In this document: one piece after another, positions 9,996 through 19,569 of the stretch
Numbering within the stretch: the stretch's first letter is position 1
How the letters are laid out: each line of letters starts with the position of its first letter
DNA from: Vibrio hepatarius
Lineage (GTDB): Bacteria; Pseudomonadota; Gammaproteobacteria; Enterobacterales; Vibrionaceae
Direction: 5' to 3'
Assembly: GCF_011806575.1 (NCBI RefSeq)
Contig: NZ_JAATOO010000002.1
Coordinates: 186,001 to 250,000, forward strand
DNA: 64,000 bases
The notes under the pieces: generated by a model
What the model was told of the DNA's origin: nothing
Databases searched by the model: none
Seen by the model: the letters and a program-made list of their open reading frames with translations, nothing else
Position numbers and translations under genes: made by a program

Positions 9996-11756
9996 ATGGA
10001 AGTTACTAGCCCTTTTCGCTTACCGAGGAAGACTCCCTTTGGTATAGGAGAGAACGTCACTGAGTGGGCAACCGGACTCAGTAAGCTGGATAAATTTTAC
10101 GCGCAGCGTCCAGCAGGTTGCGACAGTAAAGCTTTCCTTCGCTTCACACTCGAGATCCTTAGGATCGAGTATCAAATTGTGAAAGGCTCGCTCTGCCACG
10201 TTCCGGCTTCTGGCGCGACGGTGATTGTGGCGAATCACCCACTCGGCTGTGTCGAAGGCGTGATCCTCGCTGAATTACTGCTACAAGTACGCGACGATGT
10301 GCAAATTCTGGCCAACCAATACCTGAAAACTGTGCCCGAATTAGACGAGTTGTTTATCGGTGTTGATGTGTTCGAAGGAAAAAATGCTCACAGAGCGAAT
10401 CTCAAAGCGCTCCGTCAAGCGCACCAACATTTGGACAACGGCGGTCTACTGCTGCTGTTTCCAGCTGGCGAAGTCTCACAACTGGTCGATAGCAAAGCAC
10501 AGCAAATTGAAGATAAAGAATGGAGTCGCTCGGTCAGTAGCTTAATCAACAAATCCAAAGCCACCACCATCCCCGTATTCATCGACGGGCAAAACTCAAA
10601 ACGTTTTTACTTAGCGGGTAAAGTGCATCCTTTATTACGCACATTGATGCTAGGGCGCGAACTGCTTAATAAATCCAAACAGCAAATTGATTTGTCGATA
10701 GGCTCGGCAATTAAGTATAAAGAGGTTAACGGGCTGACTGATGCGCAACTGGTTAACTACTTGCGCCTCAATACCTATTTATTGCAAAACAAGACGCTGA
10801 CTCAAGCCCAAAGTAACCACCATAGCAATGAACCACTACCGATAGCCCCAGCCCTACCACTCAGTGATTTACTTACGGACTTGCGTACCCTACCAAAAGA
10901 GCACCATCTACTAACCAGTGGTGAGTTTGAGGTCTATTGCACCACCAGCGACCATATCCCTTCTTTATTACAGGAAATTGGTCGTCTGCGTGAGCGTAAC
11001 TTCCGTAGCGTGGGTGAAGGCACCGGGCTGTCGATCGATATCGACGAGTTTGATAAACACTACCTACACCTCTTTATTTGGGACCGCGACAATCAGTGCC
11101 TAGTCGGCGCCTACCGACTCGGTTTAGTCGATGAGTTGCTTGCGAAAGAAGGTCTCAACGGACTGTATTCACGAACACTCTTTCATTACGAACAGCCCTT
11201 TTTACACACCATAGGCAAAGCGATTGAAATGGGACGTTCGGTGATCGATGAACCCTACCAAAAGAGCATGGGGGCATTGTTGTTATTGTGGAAAGGGATC
11301 GCTGCTTATATTCAACGTAACCCAGAATACACCCACTTGTTTGGACCAGTCAGTATCAGCAGTCACTACAGCGACCAAGCCAGACAACTCCTGGCTGAAA
11401 CTATGACACTGCACCACTATGACGCGGAAAAAGCCAGCTACGTTACCCCGACGAATCCACTGCCAAGCCAAAAGAACGGCTGGAACACTGGCATGTTAAC
11501 CGCGCTAGCCGACCTGCAATTGTTATCGCGGGTCATCGCGAGGATTGACGAAGGAAAAGGCGTGCCCGTGCTGCTGCGCCAATATCTCGGGCTCAACGGG
11601 AAACTGGTGTCTTTCAACGTTGATCCTGACTTCAACAATGCACTGGATGGATTGATCATGGTGGATCTCAAGCAGGTTCCCGTAAAGACACTGGCACGTT
11701 ACATGGGATCAGAGCACGCCCAGCGCTACTTGGAATATCATCAAGTTACGCTTTAA
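9996..11756 (+). CDS. olsF: Bifunctional ornithine lipid synthase, OlsF type
   Basis: The 586-residue protein has two acyltransferase modules. Residues about 40-270 are a PlsC-like O-acyltransferase with VANHPLGCVEG in place of the usual NHX4D box, and LLFPAGEVS further on. Residues about 300-586 are an OlsB/hemolysin-like N-acyltransferase of the GNAT type (GTGLSIDIDEFDKHYLHLF, AIEMGRSV). In characterised OlsF proteins the C-terminal part acylates ornithine and the N-terminal part adds the second acyl chain, giving a phosphorus-free membrane lipid. The Pho-box array upstream fits that role, since such lipids replace phospholipids when phosphate is scarce. It is monocistronic, with its own terminator. 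Function is inferred from domain architecture plus promoter; the acyl acceptor could differ. Confidence 0.82.
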   Translation: MEVTSPFRLPRKTPFGIGENVTEWATGLSKLDKFYAQRPAGCDSKAFLRFTLEILRIEYQIVKGSLCHVPASGATVIVANHPLGCVEGVILAELLLQVRDDVQILANQYLKTVPELDELFIGVDVFEGKNAHRANLKALRQAHQHLDNGGLLLLFPAGEVSQLVDSKAQQIEDKEWSRSVSSLINKSKATTIPVFIDGQNSKRFYLAGKVHPLLRTLMLGRELLNKSKQQIDLSIGSAIKYKEVNGLTDAQLVNYLRLNTYLLQNKTLTQAQSNHHSNEPLPIAPALPLSDLLTDLRTLPKEHHLLTSGEFEVYCTTSDHIPSLLQEIGRLRERNFRSVGEGTGLSIDIDEFDKHYLHLFIWDRDNQCLVGAYRLGLVDELLAKEGLNGLYSRTLFHYEQPFLHTIGKAIEMGRSVIDEPYQKSMGALLLLWKGIAAYIQRNPEYTHLFGPVSISSHYSDQARQLLAETMTLHHYDAEKASYVTPTNPLPSQKNGWNTGMLTALADLQLLSRVIARIDEGKGVPVLLRQYLGLNGKLVSFNVDPDFNNALDGLIMVDLKQVPVKTLARYMGSEHAQRYLEYHQVTL

Positions 11757-11765
11757 TCAGTAACG

Positions 11766-11800
11766 GTAAAAGTGCCACGTGACTCACACGGCACTTTTGC
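11766..11800 (+). terminator. Intrinsic terminator of olsF
   Basis: AAAAGTGCC (11768-11776) pairs with GGCACTTTT (11790-11798) around a 13-base loop, 12 bp after the stop codon. Confidence 0.88.
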
Positions 11801-12013
11801 TATTAAGATGATCGACTTATTTTCATACTAATAGCCAATGTAGTGAACAAGATGCATAAGATATGCAAAACATTACTCCAACATGTTCATAAGTATTAGA
11901 TAGATCGTTCAAATCTATCAACTTACCGACTAAACAAATACATTGACGAAAAAAACAACTAACTGAAAGCTAAGCAAGACGATAACCAAAATAACAAGGA
12001 AGTAAACGAAGTC

Positions 12014-13093
12014 ATGCTGCGATCGAACAAACCTCTTCGCTCTGCACTCACCGGGGCGATCACACTCTCTTTGGCTTTATTCTCTGCGACAACTCTAGCC
12101 GCTGAGAAAGTCTACCGACTCAAGCTCGCGGAAACGTGGGGACCCAACACACCGATTCTCGGTGATGCCACCAAAAACATGGCAAAGCTGGCAGAAGAAA
12201 TGTCCAACGGACGTCTGCAAATTCGTGTCGACTCGGCTAACAAGCACAAAGCACCGCTTGGCATTTTCGACATGGTTAAATCTGGTCAATACGATCTTGG
12301 CCACTCCAGTTCGTATTACTGGAAAGGCAAAGTCCCTAATACATTGTACTTCTCGTCAATGCCGTTTGGCATGATGTCTACTGAGCAATACGCTTGGTTC
12401 TATCGTGGCGGTGGTATGGAATTGATGGAAAAAGTGTACGGTCCGCACAACTTGCTTTCATTCCCGGGCGGTAACTCAGATATTCAGATGGGCGGCTGGT
12501 TTAAGAAAGAAATCAATTCTCTACAAGACCTGCAAGGGTTGAAAATCCGTATTCCCGGTTTTGCTGGTGAAGTAATGGCGCGTGTGGGAGCAGCTCCAAC
12601 CAACATTGCCCCAGGCGAGTTATACACCTCGCTTGAAAGAGGCACGATAGACGCTTTGGAATGGGTAGGTCCCGCTTTTGACTTGCGCATGGGTTTTCAG
12701 AAAATCGCACCTTACTACTACACCGCGTGGCACGAACCAGGCTCGGAAACTCAGTTCCTAGTCAATAAGAAGAAGTGGGATGAATTGCCCAAAGACCTGC
12801 AGAGTATTCTAGAAACGGCTTTCCGTGTGACGGCATTTGATATGTACACCCAATCAATCGACGCTAACGCCAATAGCTGGGAAACGATGAGCACCGAGTA
12901 TCCAGAGATCAAAGTGCGTGACTTCCCACCAGAAGTCCTCCTAGCAATGAAAGCTGCAACAGAAAGTTTACTTGAAGAAGAAGCGGCAAAAGACCCGCTG
13001 GCAAAAGAGATCATCGAATCACAAAAACACTATCTAGCCAAAGTCCGAGCTTGGACAGACATTTCTTCAAAAGCCTACCTAGACGCCAACTAA
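12014..13093 (+). CDS. TRAP transporter substrate-binding protein, DctP family (orphan)
   Basis: Periplasmic solute receptor of a tripartite ATP-independent transporter; 359 residues. The signal peptide (residues 1-29, SATTLAA end) is followed by the DctP fold. Visible motifs are LQGLKIRIPGF, whose arginine usually grips the substrate carboxylate, and APGELYTSLERGTIDALEW. Family members bind dicarboxylates, keto acids, sugar acids or ectoine; the ligand cannot be read off here. No membrane subunits (DctQ, DctM) lie nearby: the gene stands alone between two terminators, with 257 bp upstream. It may serve a permease elsewhere or act as a sensor ligand-binding protein. Upstream ATG at 12014 with AAGGAAG at 11996-12002. 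Confidence 0.9.
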   Translation: MLRSNKPLRSALTGAITLSLALFSATTLAAEKVYRLKLAETWGPNTPILGDATKNMAKLAEEMSNGRLQIRVDSANKHKAPLGIFDMVKSGQYDLGHSSSYYWKGKVPNTLYFSSMPFGMMSTEQYAWFYRGGGMELMEKVYGPHNLLSFPGGNSDIQMGGWFKKEINSLQDLQGLKIRIPGFAGEVMARVGAAPTNIAPGELYTSLERGTIDALEWVGPAFDLRMGFQKIAPYYYTAWHEPGSETQFLVNKKKWDELPKDLQSILETAFRVTAFDMYTQSIDANANSWETMSTEYPEIKVRDFPPEVLLAMKAATESLLEEEAAKDPLAKEIIESQKHYLAKVRAWTDISSKAYLDAN

Positions 13094-13104
13094 TCCTATC
13101 GATA

Positions 13105-13128
13105 AGGGCAGCTGTGCTGCCCTTTTTT
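13105..13128 (+). terminator. Intrinsic terminator of the TRAP receptor gene
   Basis: GGGCAGC-TGT-GCTGCCC (13106-13122) is followed by TTTTTTG. Confidence 0.93.
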
Positions 13129-13573
13129 GTTCTCTGTGAATCGATGAAAATGTGTCATTTTATTTCACCAAAACACCAAATGAGATCGATATCACTTTAT
13201 TTATTCTGGTGATTGGATTTAACAACAAGATCAAGATCACGCTTATAGATTCATAGAGTCAATATAAAAACAAAATAGTGACACAGATCACTTAGTGGAC
13301 GTTTTTTAATCTTTGGAAATTGATAAGTTGATCATATAAAACTTATTGACATTTATGTAAGTTTAAATTTGTCATTAAATTACATGTCAATTTATTGACG
13401 AGATTCACGCAAAAAGTGCTTGGAGGGATATATTTATAAGGTGCAGATCACGAAAAACCCGTTGTCAGTTCCATCATAAAAATGTGTGGTAAATTGATTG
13501 GGTACTAAGCAATCAGACGGTTTTGGCGAACCGTACTACAACATATTAACAGAACATCGAACGGGGAACTCGT
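13129..13573 (+). promoter_or_regulatory. Long mtlA promoter and leader region
   Basis: There are 445 bp without an open frame, AT-rich, before mtlA. GTGAcacagaTCAC at 13278-13291 is a perfect CRP core. TGAGA-N6-TCACT at 13181-13196 is one base off the consensus, and weaker TCACG half-sites lie near 13235 and 13446. In Vibrio cholerae the mtlA leader is long and overlapped by the antisense RNA MtlS, which represses mtlA when mannitol is absent. The length here is compatible with that arrangement, but no MtlS promoter or terminator could be identified with confidence. The CRP sites predict glucose repression. Confidence 0.6.
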
Positions 13574-15526
13574 ATGATATCACCAGATGCTAAGATCAAG
13601 ATACAAAATTTTGGTCGCTTCCTGTCAAACATGGTAATGCCTAATATCGGTGCATTCATTGCATGGGGTTTTATCACAGCTCTATTTATTCCAACCGGTT
13701 GGTTGCCAAATGAAACACTGGCAGCAATGGTTGGTCCAATGATTACCTACCTATTACCACTGCTGATCGGCTATACCGGCGGTAAGTTAGTCGGCGGAGA
13801 TCGCGGCGCAGTAGTAGGTGCCATTACAACAATGGGTGTGATTGTCGGTACCGACATCCCAATGTTCATGGGCGCAATGATGGTCGGCCCAATGGGTGGC
13901 TGGGCAATCAAGAAATTCGATAACTACATCGACGGCAAAGTGAAAAGTGGTTTCGAGATGTTGGTGAACAACTTCTCAGCGGGCATCATCGGTATGGTGT
14001 GTGCAATCGTCGCTTTCTTCTTAATTGGTCCATTTGTCAAAGTACTATCAGGCGGCTTGGCAGCAGGCGTAAACTTCCTGGTTGCAGCTCACCTTTTACC
14101 TTTAACTTCTATCTTTGTTGAACCAGCAAAAATCCTGTTCCTGAACAACGCGATTAACCACGGTATTTTCTCACCATTGGGTATTCAACAAGCGGCGGAA
14201 ACCGGTAAATCGATCTTCTTCCTAATCGAGGCAAACCCAGGTCCTGGTCTAGGTATCCTGCTAGCATACATAGTGTTTGGTAAAGGTACTGCTCGTCAGA
14301 CTGCAGGTGGCGCATCGATCATCCACTTCTTTGGTGGTATCCACGAGATCTACTTCCCGTACGTACTGATGAACCCTCGTCTAATTTTGGCGGCAATCGC
14401 TGGCGGTATGACAGGTGTCTTTGTCCTAACTGTATTCAACGCAGGTATCGTTTCTCCAGCATCACCAGGTTCTATCTTCGCGGTATTGCTGATGACACCT
14501 AAGAGCGCGTTGGTTGGCGTACTGGCGTCCATTGCTTCAGCGGCTGCAGTGTCTTTCACAGTTGCGTCACTGCTACTTAAGACCCAAACCTCAACGGAAG
14601 AAGACGGCGACGGTGCTGCGCTTGAGAAAGCAACATCTCAGATGAAAGACATGAAGTCTGCGTCTAAAAGCAGCGCAGCAACCAGCGCTCAAGCAAAAGG
14701 TGACGTAAACCTAGCGACAGTTCAAACCATTATTGTTGCGTGTGATGCCGGCATGGGTTCAAGTGCAATGGGTGCGAGCTTACTGCGTAAGAAAGTACAA
14801 GAAGCTGGCTTGAACATCAGCGTGACTAACTTAGCAATCAACAGCCTGCCAGAAGATGTGGATATCGTTATCACCCACAAAGACCTGACAGACCGTGCGC
14901 GCAAACACGCTCCGAATGCACACCACATGTCTTTAACTAATTTCCTAGACGGTGAAATGTACAACAACCTAGTGACTCAATTGCTTGCCGCGCAAAAGCA
15001 CGATGCAGCAAACGATGATCGCATGGTGAAAGTTTCTATCGTCGCCGCAAACGACGACAGCTTTGAGGTTCAAGCTTCGCCCGTATTCCAAATTCAACGT
15101 GAGAACATCCACCTAAACTTGTCAATGACGACGAAAGAAGAAGCCATTCGCTTTGCAGGTAATAAATTGGTCGAGATGGGCTACGTCGAACCAGAATACG
15201 TAGACGCAATGTTCGAACGAGAAAAGTTGGTTTCAACTTACTTAGGTGAATCTATCGCAGTACCACACGGTACGGTCGAAGCCAAAGATAAAGTGAAGAA
15301 AACGGGTATCGTGATCTGCCAATACCCGCAAGGTATCCAATTTACTGACGACAAAGATGATGTTGCCAAGCTGGTGATTGGTATCGCCGCGAAGAACGAC
15401 GAGCACATCCAAGTCATTACAACCATTACCAATGCTCTAGACGATCCAGAGGCGATTGACACGCTGACCACGACCAAAGATGTAGAAGAAGTTCTCAACA
15501 TCCTTGGCGGAGAGCAAGCTGCTTAA
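13574..15526 (+). CDS. mtlA: Mannitol-specific PTS enzyme IICBA
   Basis: Imports and phosphorylates D-mannitol to mannitol-1-phosphate. The 650-residue, three-domain protein has membrane domain IIC at about 1-340 (opening with NFGRFLSNMVMPNIGAFIAW), a Ser/Lys/Ala-rich linker, IIB with phospho-cysteine Cys390 in CDAGMGSS, and IIA at about 505-650 with phospho-histidine His565 in VPHGTVEAKD. Length is close to E. coli MtlA (637). It leads the operon mtlA-mtlD-mtlR. A pair of hairpins in the 112-bp gap before mtlD may balance expression of the two genes. Confidence 0.97.
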   Translation: MISPDAKIKIQNFGRFLSNMVMPNIGAFIAWGFITALFIPTGWLPNETLAAMVGPMITYLLPLLIGYTGGKLVGGDRGAVVGAITTMGVIVGTDIPMFMGAMMVGPMGGWAIKKFDNYIDGKVKSGFEMLVNNFSAGIIGMVCAIVAFFLIGPFVKVLSGGLAAGVNFLVAAHLLPLTSIFVEPAKILFLNNAINHGIFSPLGIQQAAETGKSIFFLIEANPGPGLGILLAYIVFGKGTARQTAGGASIIHFFGGIHEIYFPYVLMNPRLILAAIAGGMTGVFVLTVFNAGIVSPASPGSIFAVLLMTPKSALVGVLASIASAAAVSFTVASLLLKTQTSTEEDGDGAALEKATSQMKDMKSASKSSAATSAQAKGDVNLATVQTIIVACDAGMGSSAMGASLLRKKVQEAGLNISVTNLAINSLPEDVDIVITHKDLTDRARKHAPNAHHMSLTNFLDGEMYNNLVTQLLAAQKHDAANDDRMVKVSIVAANDDSFEVQASPVFQIQRENIHLNLSMTTKEEAIRFAGNKLVEMGYVEPEYVDAMFEREKLVSTYLGESIAVPHGTVEAKDKVKKTGIVICQYPQGIQFTDDKDDVAKLVIGIAAKNDEHIQVITTITNALDDPEAIDTLTTTKDVEEVLNILGGEQAA

Positions 15527-15543
15527 TCCGTATCGGAACACCC

Positions 15544-15599
15544 TTTTGCTCCTGAGCAAAAACGAGGTCAGCTGTCGCCCCCCTTTAACAGTTGGCCTC
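15544..15599 (+). promoter_or_regulatory. Two intercistronic hairpins between mtlA and mtlD
   Basis: TTTTGCT-CCTG-AGCAAAA (15544-15561) is a 7-bp stem. GAGGTCAGCTG (15564-15574) pairs fully, with two G-U pairs, to CAGTTGGCCTC (15589-15599). Neither is followed by a U-tract, so an RNA stability or processing role is more likely than termination. Confidence 0.65.
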
Positions 15600-15638
15600 A
15601 CCCTAACGTCGTTAGCACATTTAATTGGTAGGTAAGTT

Positions 15639-16787
15639 ATGAAAAACGCAGTTCATTTTGGCGCAGGTAATATCGGTCGAGGCTTTATTGGTAAATTGTT
15701 GGCAGACGCAGACGTAGAAGTAACGTTCGCCGATGTAGACGCTCCACTCGTCGATCAGTTGAGCCATAAACAAGAGTACAAAGTTAAAGTCGTTGGCACA
15801 GAATGCAAAATCGATACAGTCAACCACGTAACGGCGGTCAATTCAGCCAGTGATGACGTCATCGAGCGCATGGTACACACGGATCTAGTCACGACGGCTG
15901 TCGGTCCAAACGTACTGGATATTATCGCGAAGACCATCGCAACTGGTATCGCGAAACGCTTTGAAGCAGGTAACGAAGCGCCGCTGAATATCATCGCGTG
16001 TGAAAATATGGTTCGTGGTACGACCCATCTAAAAGGCGAAGTTTACAAACACTTAGACCAGTCGCTGCACGCAAAAGCAGATGAGCTGATCGGTTTTGTC
16101 GATTCCGCCGTTGACCGTATCGTTCCACCAGCAGAAGCGGCGAACGATGACCCACTGGAAGTCACGGTGGAAAGCTTTAGTGAGTGGATTGTGGATGAGC
16201 AACAGTTCAAAGGTGAAATTCCACGCATTGATGGCATGGAAACCACCAATAATCTGATGGCATTTGTTGAACGCAAATTGTTCACGCTCAATACGGGCCA
16301 CTGCATCACCGCGTATCTTGGCTGCTTGAAAGGCCACCGAACTATTCGTGAAGCGATTGAAGACCCTGAGATCCACGCAGATGTAAAACAAGCGATGTCA
16401 GAGAGCGGAGAAGTACTGATTCGCCGTTATGATTTTGACCGCGATATGCATAATGCGTACATCGAGAAAATTCTGGGCCGTTTCGCCAACCCATATCTAG
16501 TTGATGAAGTTGACCGTGTTGGTCGTCAACCGATCAGAAAATTGGGTCCAAACGATAGATTGGTCAAACCTTTACTCGGTACTATCGAATATAACACTGA
16601 AAACCAAGCACTTTTAAAAGGCATCGCCGCCGCTTTGAAGTATACTAGCAGCGAAGATCCACAGGCGATTGAACTGCAAACGTCGCTAAAAGAACACGGC
16701 GTGCGCCAAACTGTTGCCCACTACACTGGTCTTGCAATAGACAGTGAAGAAGTCGCAAAGATTGAAGCAATCTATGCGTCTTTATAA
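15639..16787 (+). CDS. mtlD: Mannitol-1-phosphate 5-dehydrogenase
   Basis: Oxidises mannitol-1-phosphate to fructose-6-phosphate with NAD, feeding glycolysis. The 382-residue protein begins with the dinucleotide-binding motif [14 protein letters not shown]. It carries the polyol dehydrogenase catalytic segment around [16 protein letters not shown], including the conserved Lys and His. Length matches E. coli MtlD (382). It is the second gene of the mannitol operon and is followed by a hairpin that probably attenuates transcription into mtlR. Confidence 0.97.
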   Translation: MKNAVHFGAGNIGRGFIGKLLADADVEVTFADVDAPLVDQLSHKQEYKVKVVGTECKIDTVNHVTAVNSASDDVIERMVHTDLVTTAVGPNVLDIIAKTIATGIAKRFEAGNEAPLNIIACENMVRGTTHLKGEVYKHLDQSLHAKADELIGFVDSAVDRIVPPAEAANDDPLEVTVESFSEWIVDEQQFKGEIPRIDGMETTNNLMAFVERKLFTLNTGHCITAYLGCLKGHRTIREAIEDPEIHADVKQAMSESGEVLIRRYDFDRDMHNAYIEKILGRFANPYLVDEVDRVGRQPIRKLGPNDRLVKPLLGTIEYNTENQALLKGIAAALKYTSSEDPQAIELQTSLKEHGVRQTVAHYTGLAIDSEEVAKIEAIYASL

Positions 16788-16797
16788 CAATAACTTG

Positions 16798-16820
16798 AGG
16801 GGAGCGATGTCTCCCCTTTT
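16798..16820 (+). terminator. Hairpin with U-tract between mtlD and mtlR
   Basis: AGGGGAG-cgatgt-CTCCCCT followed by TTT. As mtlR follows within 25 bp on the same strand, it is likely a partial terminator that keeps the regulator level low. Confidence 0.75.
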
Positions 16821-16843
16821 AAACGAAAACGACTAATTGGTAT

Positions 16844-17374
16844 ATGGCAGACAAACTTAACGAAACTGAGATTATAGAGCGATTAAACAATACCCCATCA
16901 GTACGCGGTTTCTTTATCGCTGCGGTGGACATTTTTAACGACTCTATCGATGCGCTGATACAAAGAATCTTTCGAAAAGATAACTTTGCGGTGCAGTCAG
17001 TCGTCGGGCCGCTACTTCAAGACTCCGGCCCTCTGGGTGATTTGTCTGTGCGTTTAAAGTTGTTGTATGGCTTGGGTGTTCTCCCAGACAACGTCTATCA
17101 CGACATCGAAGATATCATCAAAATCAAGAATACACTGAACAGTGACGCTTCCGATTACGAGTTCACTGACCCTAATATTCTTGAACCCATCACCAAACTC
17201 AATTTGGTCCAAAGCCTTGGCATGGTACAACTTCAAGTCTCTGAACCCGATGATGATATCGACCTTGAGTTTTACCAACTGCAACTGCAACGCCAACAAC
17301 AAATCATTAAATCCGGACTTTCTTTAGCCATTGTTGAGATCTGCAATGAGCTAGATAAGGAAAGTCCGTTTTGA
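16844..17374 (+). CDS. mtlR: Mannitol operon repressor MtlR
   Basis: Protein of 176 residues of the MtlR/YggD family (FFIAAVDIFNDSIDALIQRIF; ESVVGPLL-like QSVVGPLLQDSGPLGDLSVRLKL read in part). It represses the mannitol operon in enterobacteria and in Vibrio cholerae, although it has no recognisable helix-turn-helix; it may act through partner proteins. It is the third gene of the operon and runs towards the convergent histidine kinase gene, with a gap of 36 bp. Confidence 0.93.
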   Translation: MADKLNETEIIERLNNTPSVRGFFIAAVDIFNDSIDALIQRIFRKDNFAVQSVVGPLLQDSGPLGDLSVRLKLLYGLGVLPDNVYHDIEDIIKIKNTLNSDASDYEFTDPNILEPITKLNLVQSLGMVQLQVSEPDDDIDLEFYQLQLQRQQQIIKSGLSLAIVEICNELDKESPF

Positions 17375-17410
17375 TGCTTGAGTTACACTAAAACCCTATG
17401 TTCATCGCGC

Positions 17411-18784
17411 TTACTGTTTTGAACCATCACTAGCTCTAGCCAGAGTTATCTCAAATCGCGTAAGACTCCTTTCCGAACTCACACTCACTGTCCCAGCATA
17501 GGCATAGATGATCGATTGGGTGATAGACAATCCTAATCCTGCCCCAACACTCCCTCGGTGCACACGCGATTTGTCCACGCGGTAAAAGCGGTCAAATAAA
17601 TAAGGCAGGTTTTCTTTTGCAATCGTATCGCCTTGGTTGGCGACGGTAATGAGCACTACATCCTCTAACTCCTGAACGTTCAGTTCGATACAAGTTCCTG
17701 CATAAGCGTGCCTGATCGCATTAGAGAGTAGATTCCCCACCGCGCGCTCAAACATATTTTTATCCATGTACAGCTTGGCATCGCCCTGGTAAGTCATCGT
17801 GAGTGAGGCTTCTTCGGCAAGGATGTCATAGTAATCCACTAACCGTTCGATTTGCGCCTTCACAGAGAAACACTCGTCATTGCGATGAATCAGTTTGTTT
17901 TCCGCTTTGGCTATGTAGAGCAAGTCATTGATGGTCTTAGTGATGCGATTCAGCTCTTCCAAGGTGGATGCTAGCGCGTCTTGATACTCGTCTACCGAGC
18001 GTGCGCCGCCGAGCATCACTTGGTTCTGGGTCATAACATTGGTCAAGGGCGTCTTGAGTTCATGGGCAATATCGGATGAAAAGTCACTCAAACGCTGAAA
18101 GCCTAATTGCAATCGGTCCAGCATTGCATTGTGTTTTCTCGCCAAATCTTGCAACTCCGTCGGTAGCGACTCAGCGGGAAGGCGAAGATCCAGCTGTTCT
18201 GGAGTCACCTGTTGAATATGTTGGTTGAGCGACTCTATCGGCTTGAGACCTTTACTGACTACCAGCCAACTGTAGACAGAAGAAGCGACGAAGGCGGAAC
18301 CCAGCGTCCAGAACAATATCCAAGCCAACTCTTCTAAAAACACAATGTGGTGATTGATACTCATCCCCAACACAACCACATAGCGATCCGACTTAAACGC
18401 AAACGCTCGAATGACTAATGAATCTTCGCGCCACTCTATTTCATTTTTACGGTTCAATATGTTGGGCGCCTTGGGAGTAAAACGCTGCGCTTGGGGAAAG
18501 GTCAAATTGGAATTTTTATAAATGACTTTATCTTTGTCGAACACCCACATGTACAGTGGCATATTCTTAGATTGTTCAAACACTTCTTGGGGAGAGGTCA
18601 GTAAGGTGTTTTCTATCGCGTTGAACTTACTGACAATGTAGTTGTAATCTTGGTTGAGAAAGTGCCGTTCGATGGCAAATTTGAGGATAAAGGCTAAGAG
18701 AAAATAGGAGACAAATGCCATTCCCACCAACATCAATAGCAGTTTTTTCTTCATCGAAAAAGTGCATCTCCCACTACGCATCAT
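17411..18784 (-). CDS. Sensor histidine kinase (CusS/heavy-metal-sensor-like)
   Basis: Inner-membrane sensor of 457 residues from the ATG at 18784, which overlaps the regulator gene by 11 bp; an ATG at 18754 (MKKKLLLML) is an alternative. Layout: membrane helix at about 14-36, periplasmic domain of about 110 residues, second helix near 153-177, HAMP, phospho-acceptor His241 in DIAHELKTPLTN, then ATPase boxes NLLSNAIRHA and GAGLGLSI. The subfamily resembles CusS/CopS metal sensors, but the periplasmic domain shows no clear metal-binding cluster, so the signal is unknown. It is co-transcribed with the response regulator upstream. Confidence 0.88.
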   Translation of the reverse strand: MMRSGRCTFSMKKKLLLMLVGMAFVSYFLLAFILKFAIERHFLNQDYNYIVSKFNAIENTLLTSPQEVFEQSKNMPLYMWVFDKDKVIYKNSNLTFPQAQRFTPKAPNILNRKNEIEWREDSLVIRAFAFKSDRYVVVLGMSINHHIVFLEELAWILFWTLGSAFVASSVYSWLVVSKGLKPIESLNQHIQQVTPEQLDLRLPAESLPTELQDLARKHNAMLDRLQLGFQRLSDFSSDIAHELKTPLTNVMTQNQVMLGGARSVDEYQDALASTLEELNRITKTINDLLYIAKAENKLIHRNDECFSVKAQIERLVDYYDILAEEASLTMTYQGDAKLYMDKNMFERAVGNLLSNAIRHAYAGTCIELNVQELEDVVLITVANQGDTIAKENLPYLFDRFYRVDKSRVHRGSVGAGLGLSITQSIIYAYAGTVSVSSERSLTRFEITLARASDGSKQ

Positions 18785-19466
18785 CTTGCGATTCCAGCTT
18801 GTATCCCATGCCTCGAATAGTATGAATCAATGCACTCTCAAACGGTTTATCCACTTTGTTTCGCAGCCGTTTGACCGCGACATCAATCACGTTGGTATCG
18901 CTATCAAAATTCATATCCCACACCAGTGACGCGATAGTGGTGCGAGAAAGAACCTGACCCGATTTACGCATCAAAAGTTCCAGCAGTGCATATTCTTTGG
19001 CGGTTAAGCTAATACTCTGCCCTGCGCGACTCGCAGTTCTTTTGATGATATCCAGTTCCAAGTCGGCTACGACGAGTACTTGTGATGAAATGTTGGTTTG
19101 CGATGGTGAGTGGTGGCGAAAAACATTTTGAATCCGCGCCAGCAGTTCCGCAAACGCGTATGGTTTAACCAAATAATCGTTAGCTCCTAATTCAAAGCCA
19201 CGCACTCTGTCTTCGACCTGTTCTTTGGCGGTTAACATGATCACAGGCGTAACAATATCGCTGCTTCGAAGCGTATTTAACACCTGCCAACCATCCAGTT
19301 TGGGCAACATGATGTCGAGCAGAATCAAATCATATTCTTCACTGGTCGCATGGTAGAGTCCGTCAACTCCATCACTAACTAAATCGACCACATAGCCGGA
19401 TTCAACCAAGCCTTTTTGCAGATATTCTCCGGCTTTTACTTCGTCTTCGACAATCAGTATTTTCAA
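18774..19466 (-). CDS. OmpR-family response regulator (CusR/CopR-like)
   Basis: DNA-binding regulator of 230 residues. The receiver domain (1-120) has the acidic pocket E7/D8, phospho-acceptor Asp51 in LLDIMLPKLDG, Thr in MLTAKEQ and Lys in YLVKPYAF. A winged-helix output domain occupies about 130-225 (LTAKEYALLELLMRKSGQVLSR, shown in part). It forms a two-gene unit with the kinase at 17411-18784. The gene for a DUF3316 periplasmic protein lies 103 bp upstream on the same strand and may be in the same regulon or operon. Confidence 0.92.
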   Translation of the reverse strand: MKILIVEDEVKAGEYLQKGLVESGYVVDLVSDGVDGLYHATSEEYDLILLDIMLPKLDGWQVLNTLRSSDIVTPVIMLTAKEQVEDRVRGFELGANDYLVKPYAFAELLARIQNVFRHHSPSQTNISSQVLVVADLELDIIKRTASRAGQSISLTAKEYALLELLMRKSGQVLSRTTIASLVWDMNFDSDTNVIDVAVKRLRNKVDKPFESALIHTIRGMGYKLESQDDA

Positions 19467-19569
19467 AACTCGCGTACCTACTTCTCAGCAAATGTTCGTC
19501 ACGCTCAGGTTAAAAGTAGGCAGAGAGTATGGCGTGAGCGACACCATCCTCTCTCAGATTTGACAACCA

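Noticed and set aside
13129..13573. A defined MtlS ncRNA feature
   Set aside because: Known in V. cholerae, but no promoter and terminator pair could be seen, so only the leader region is annotated.
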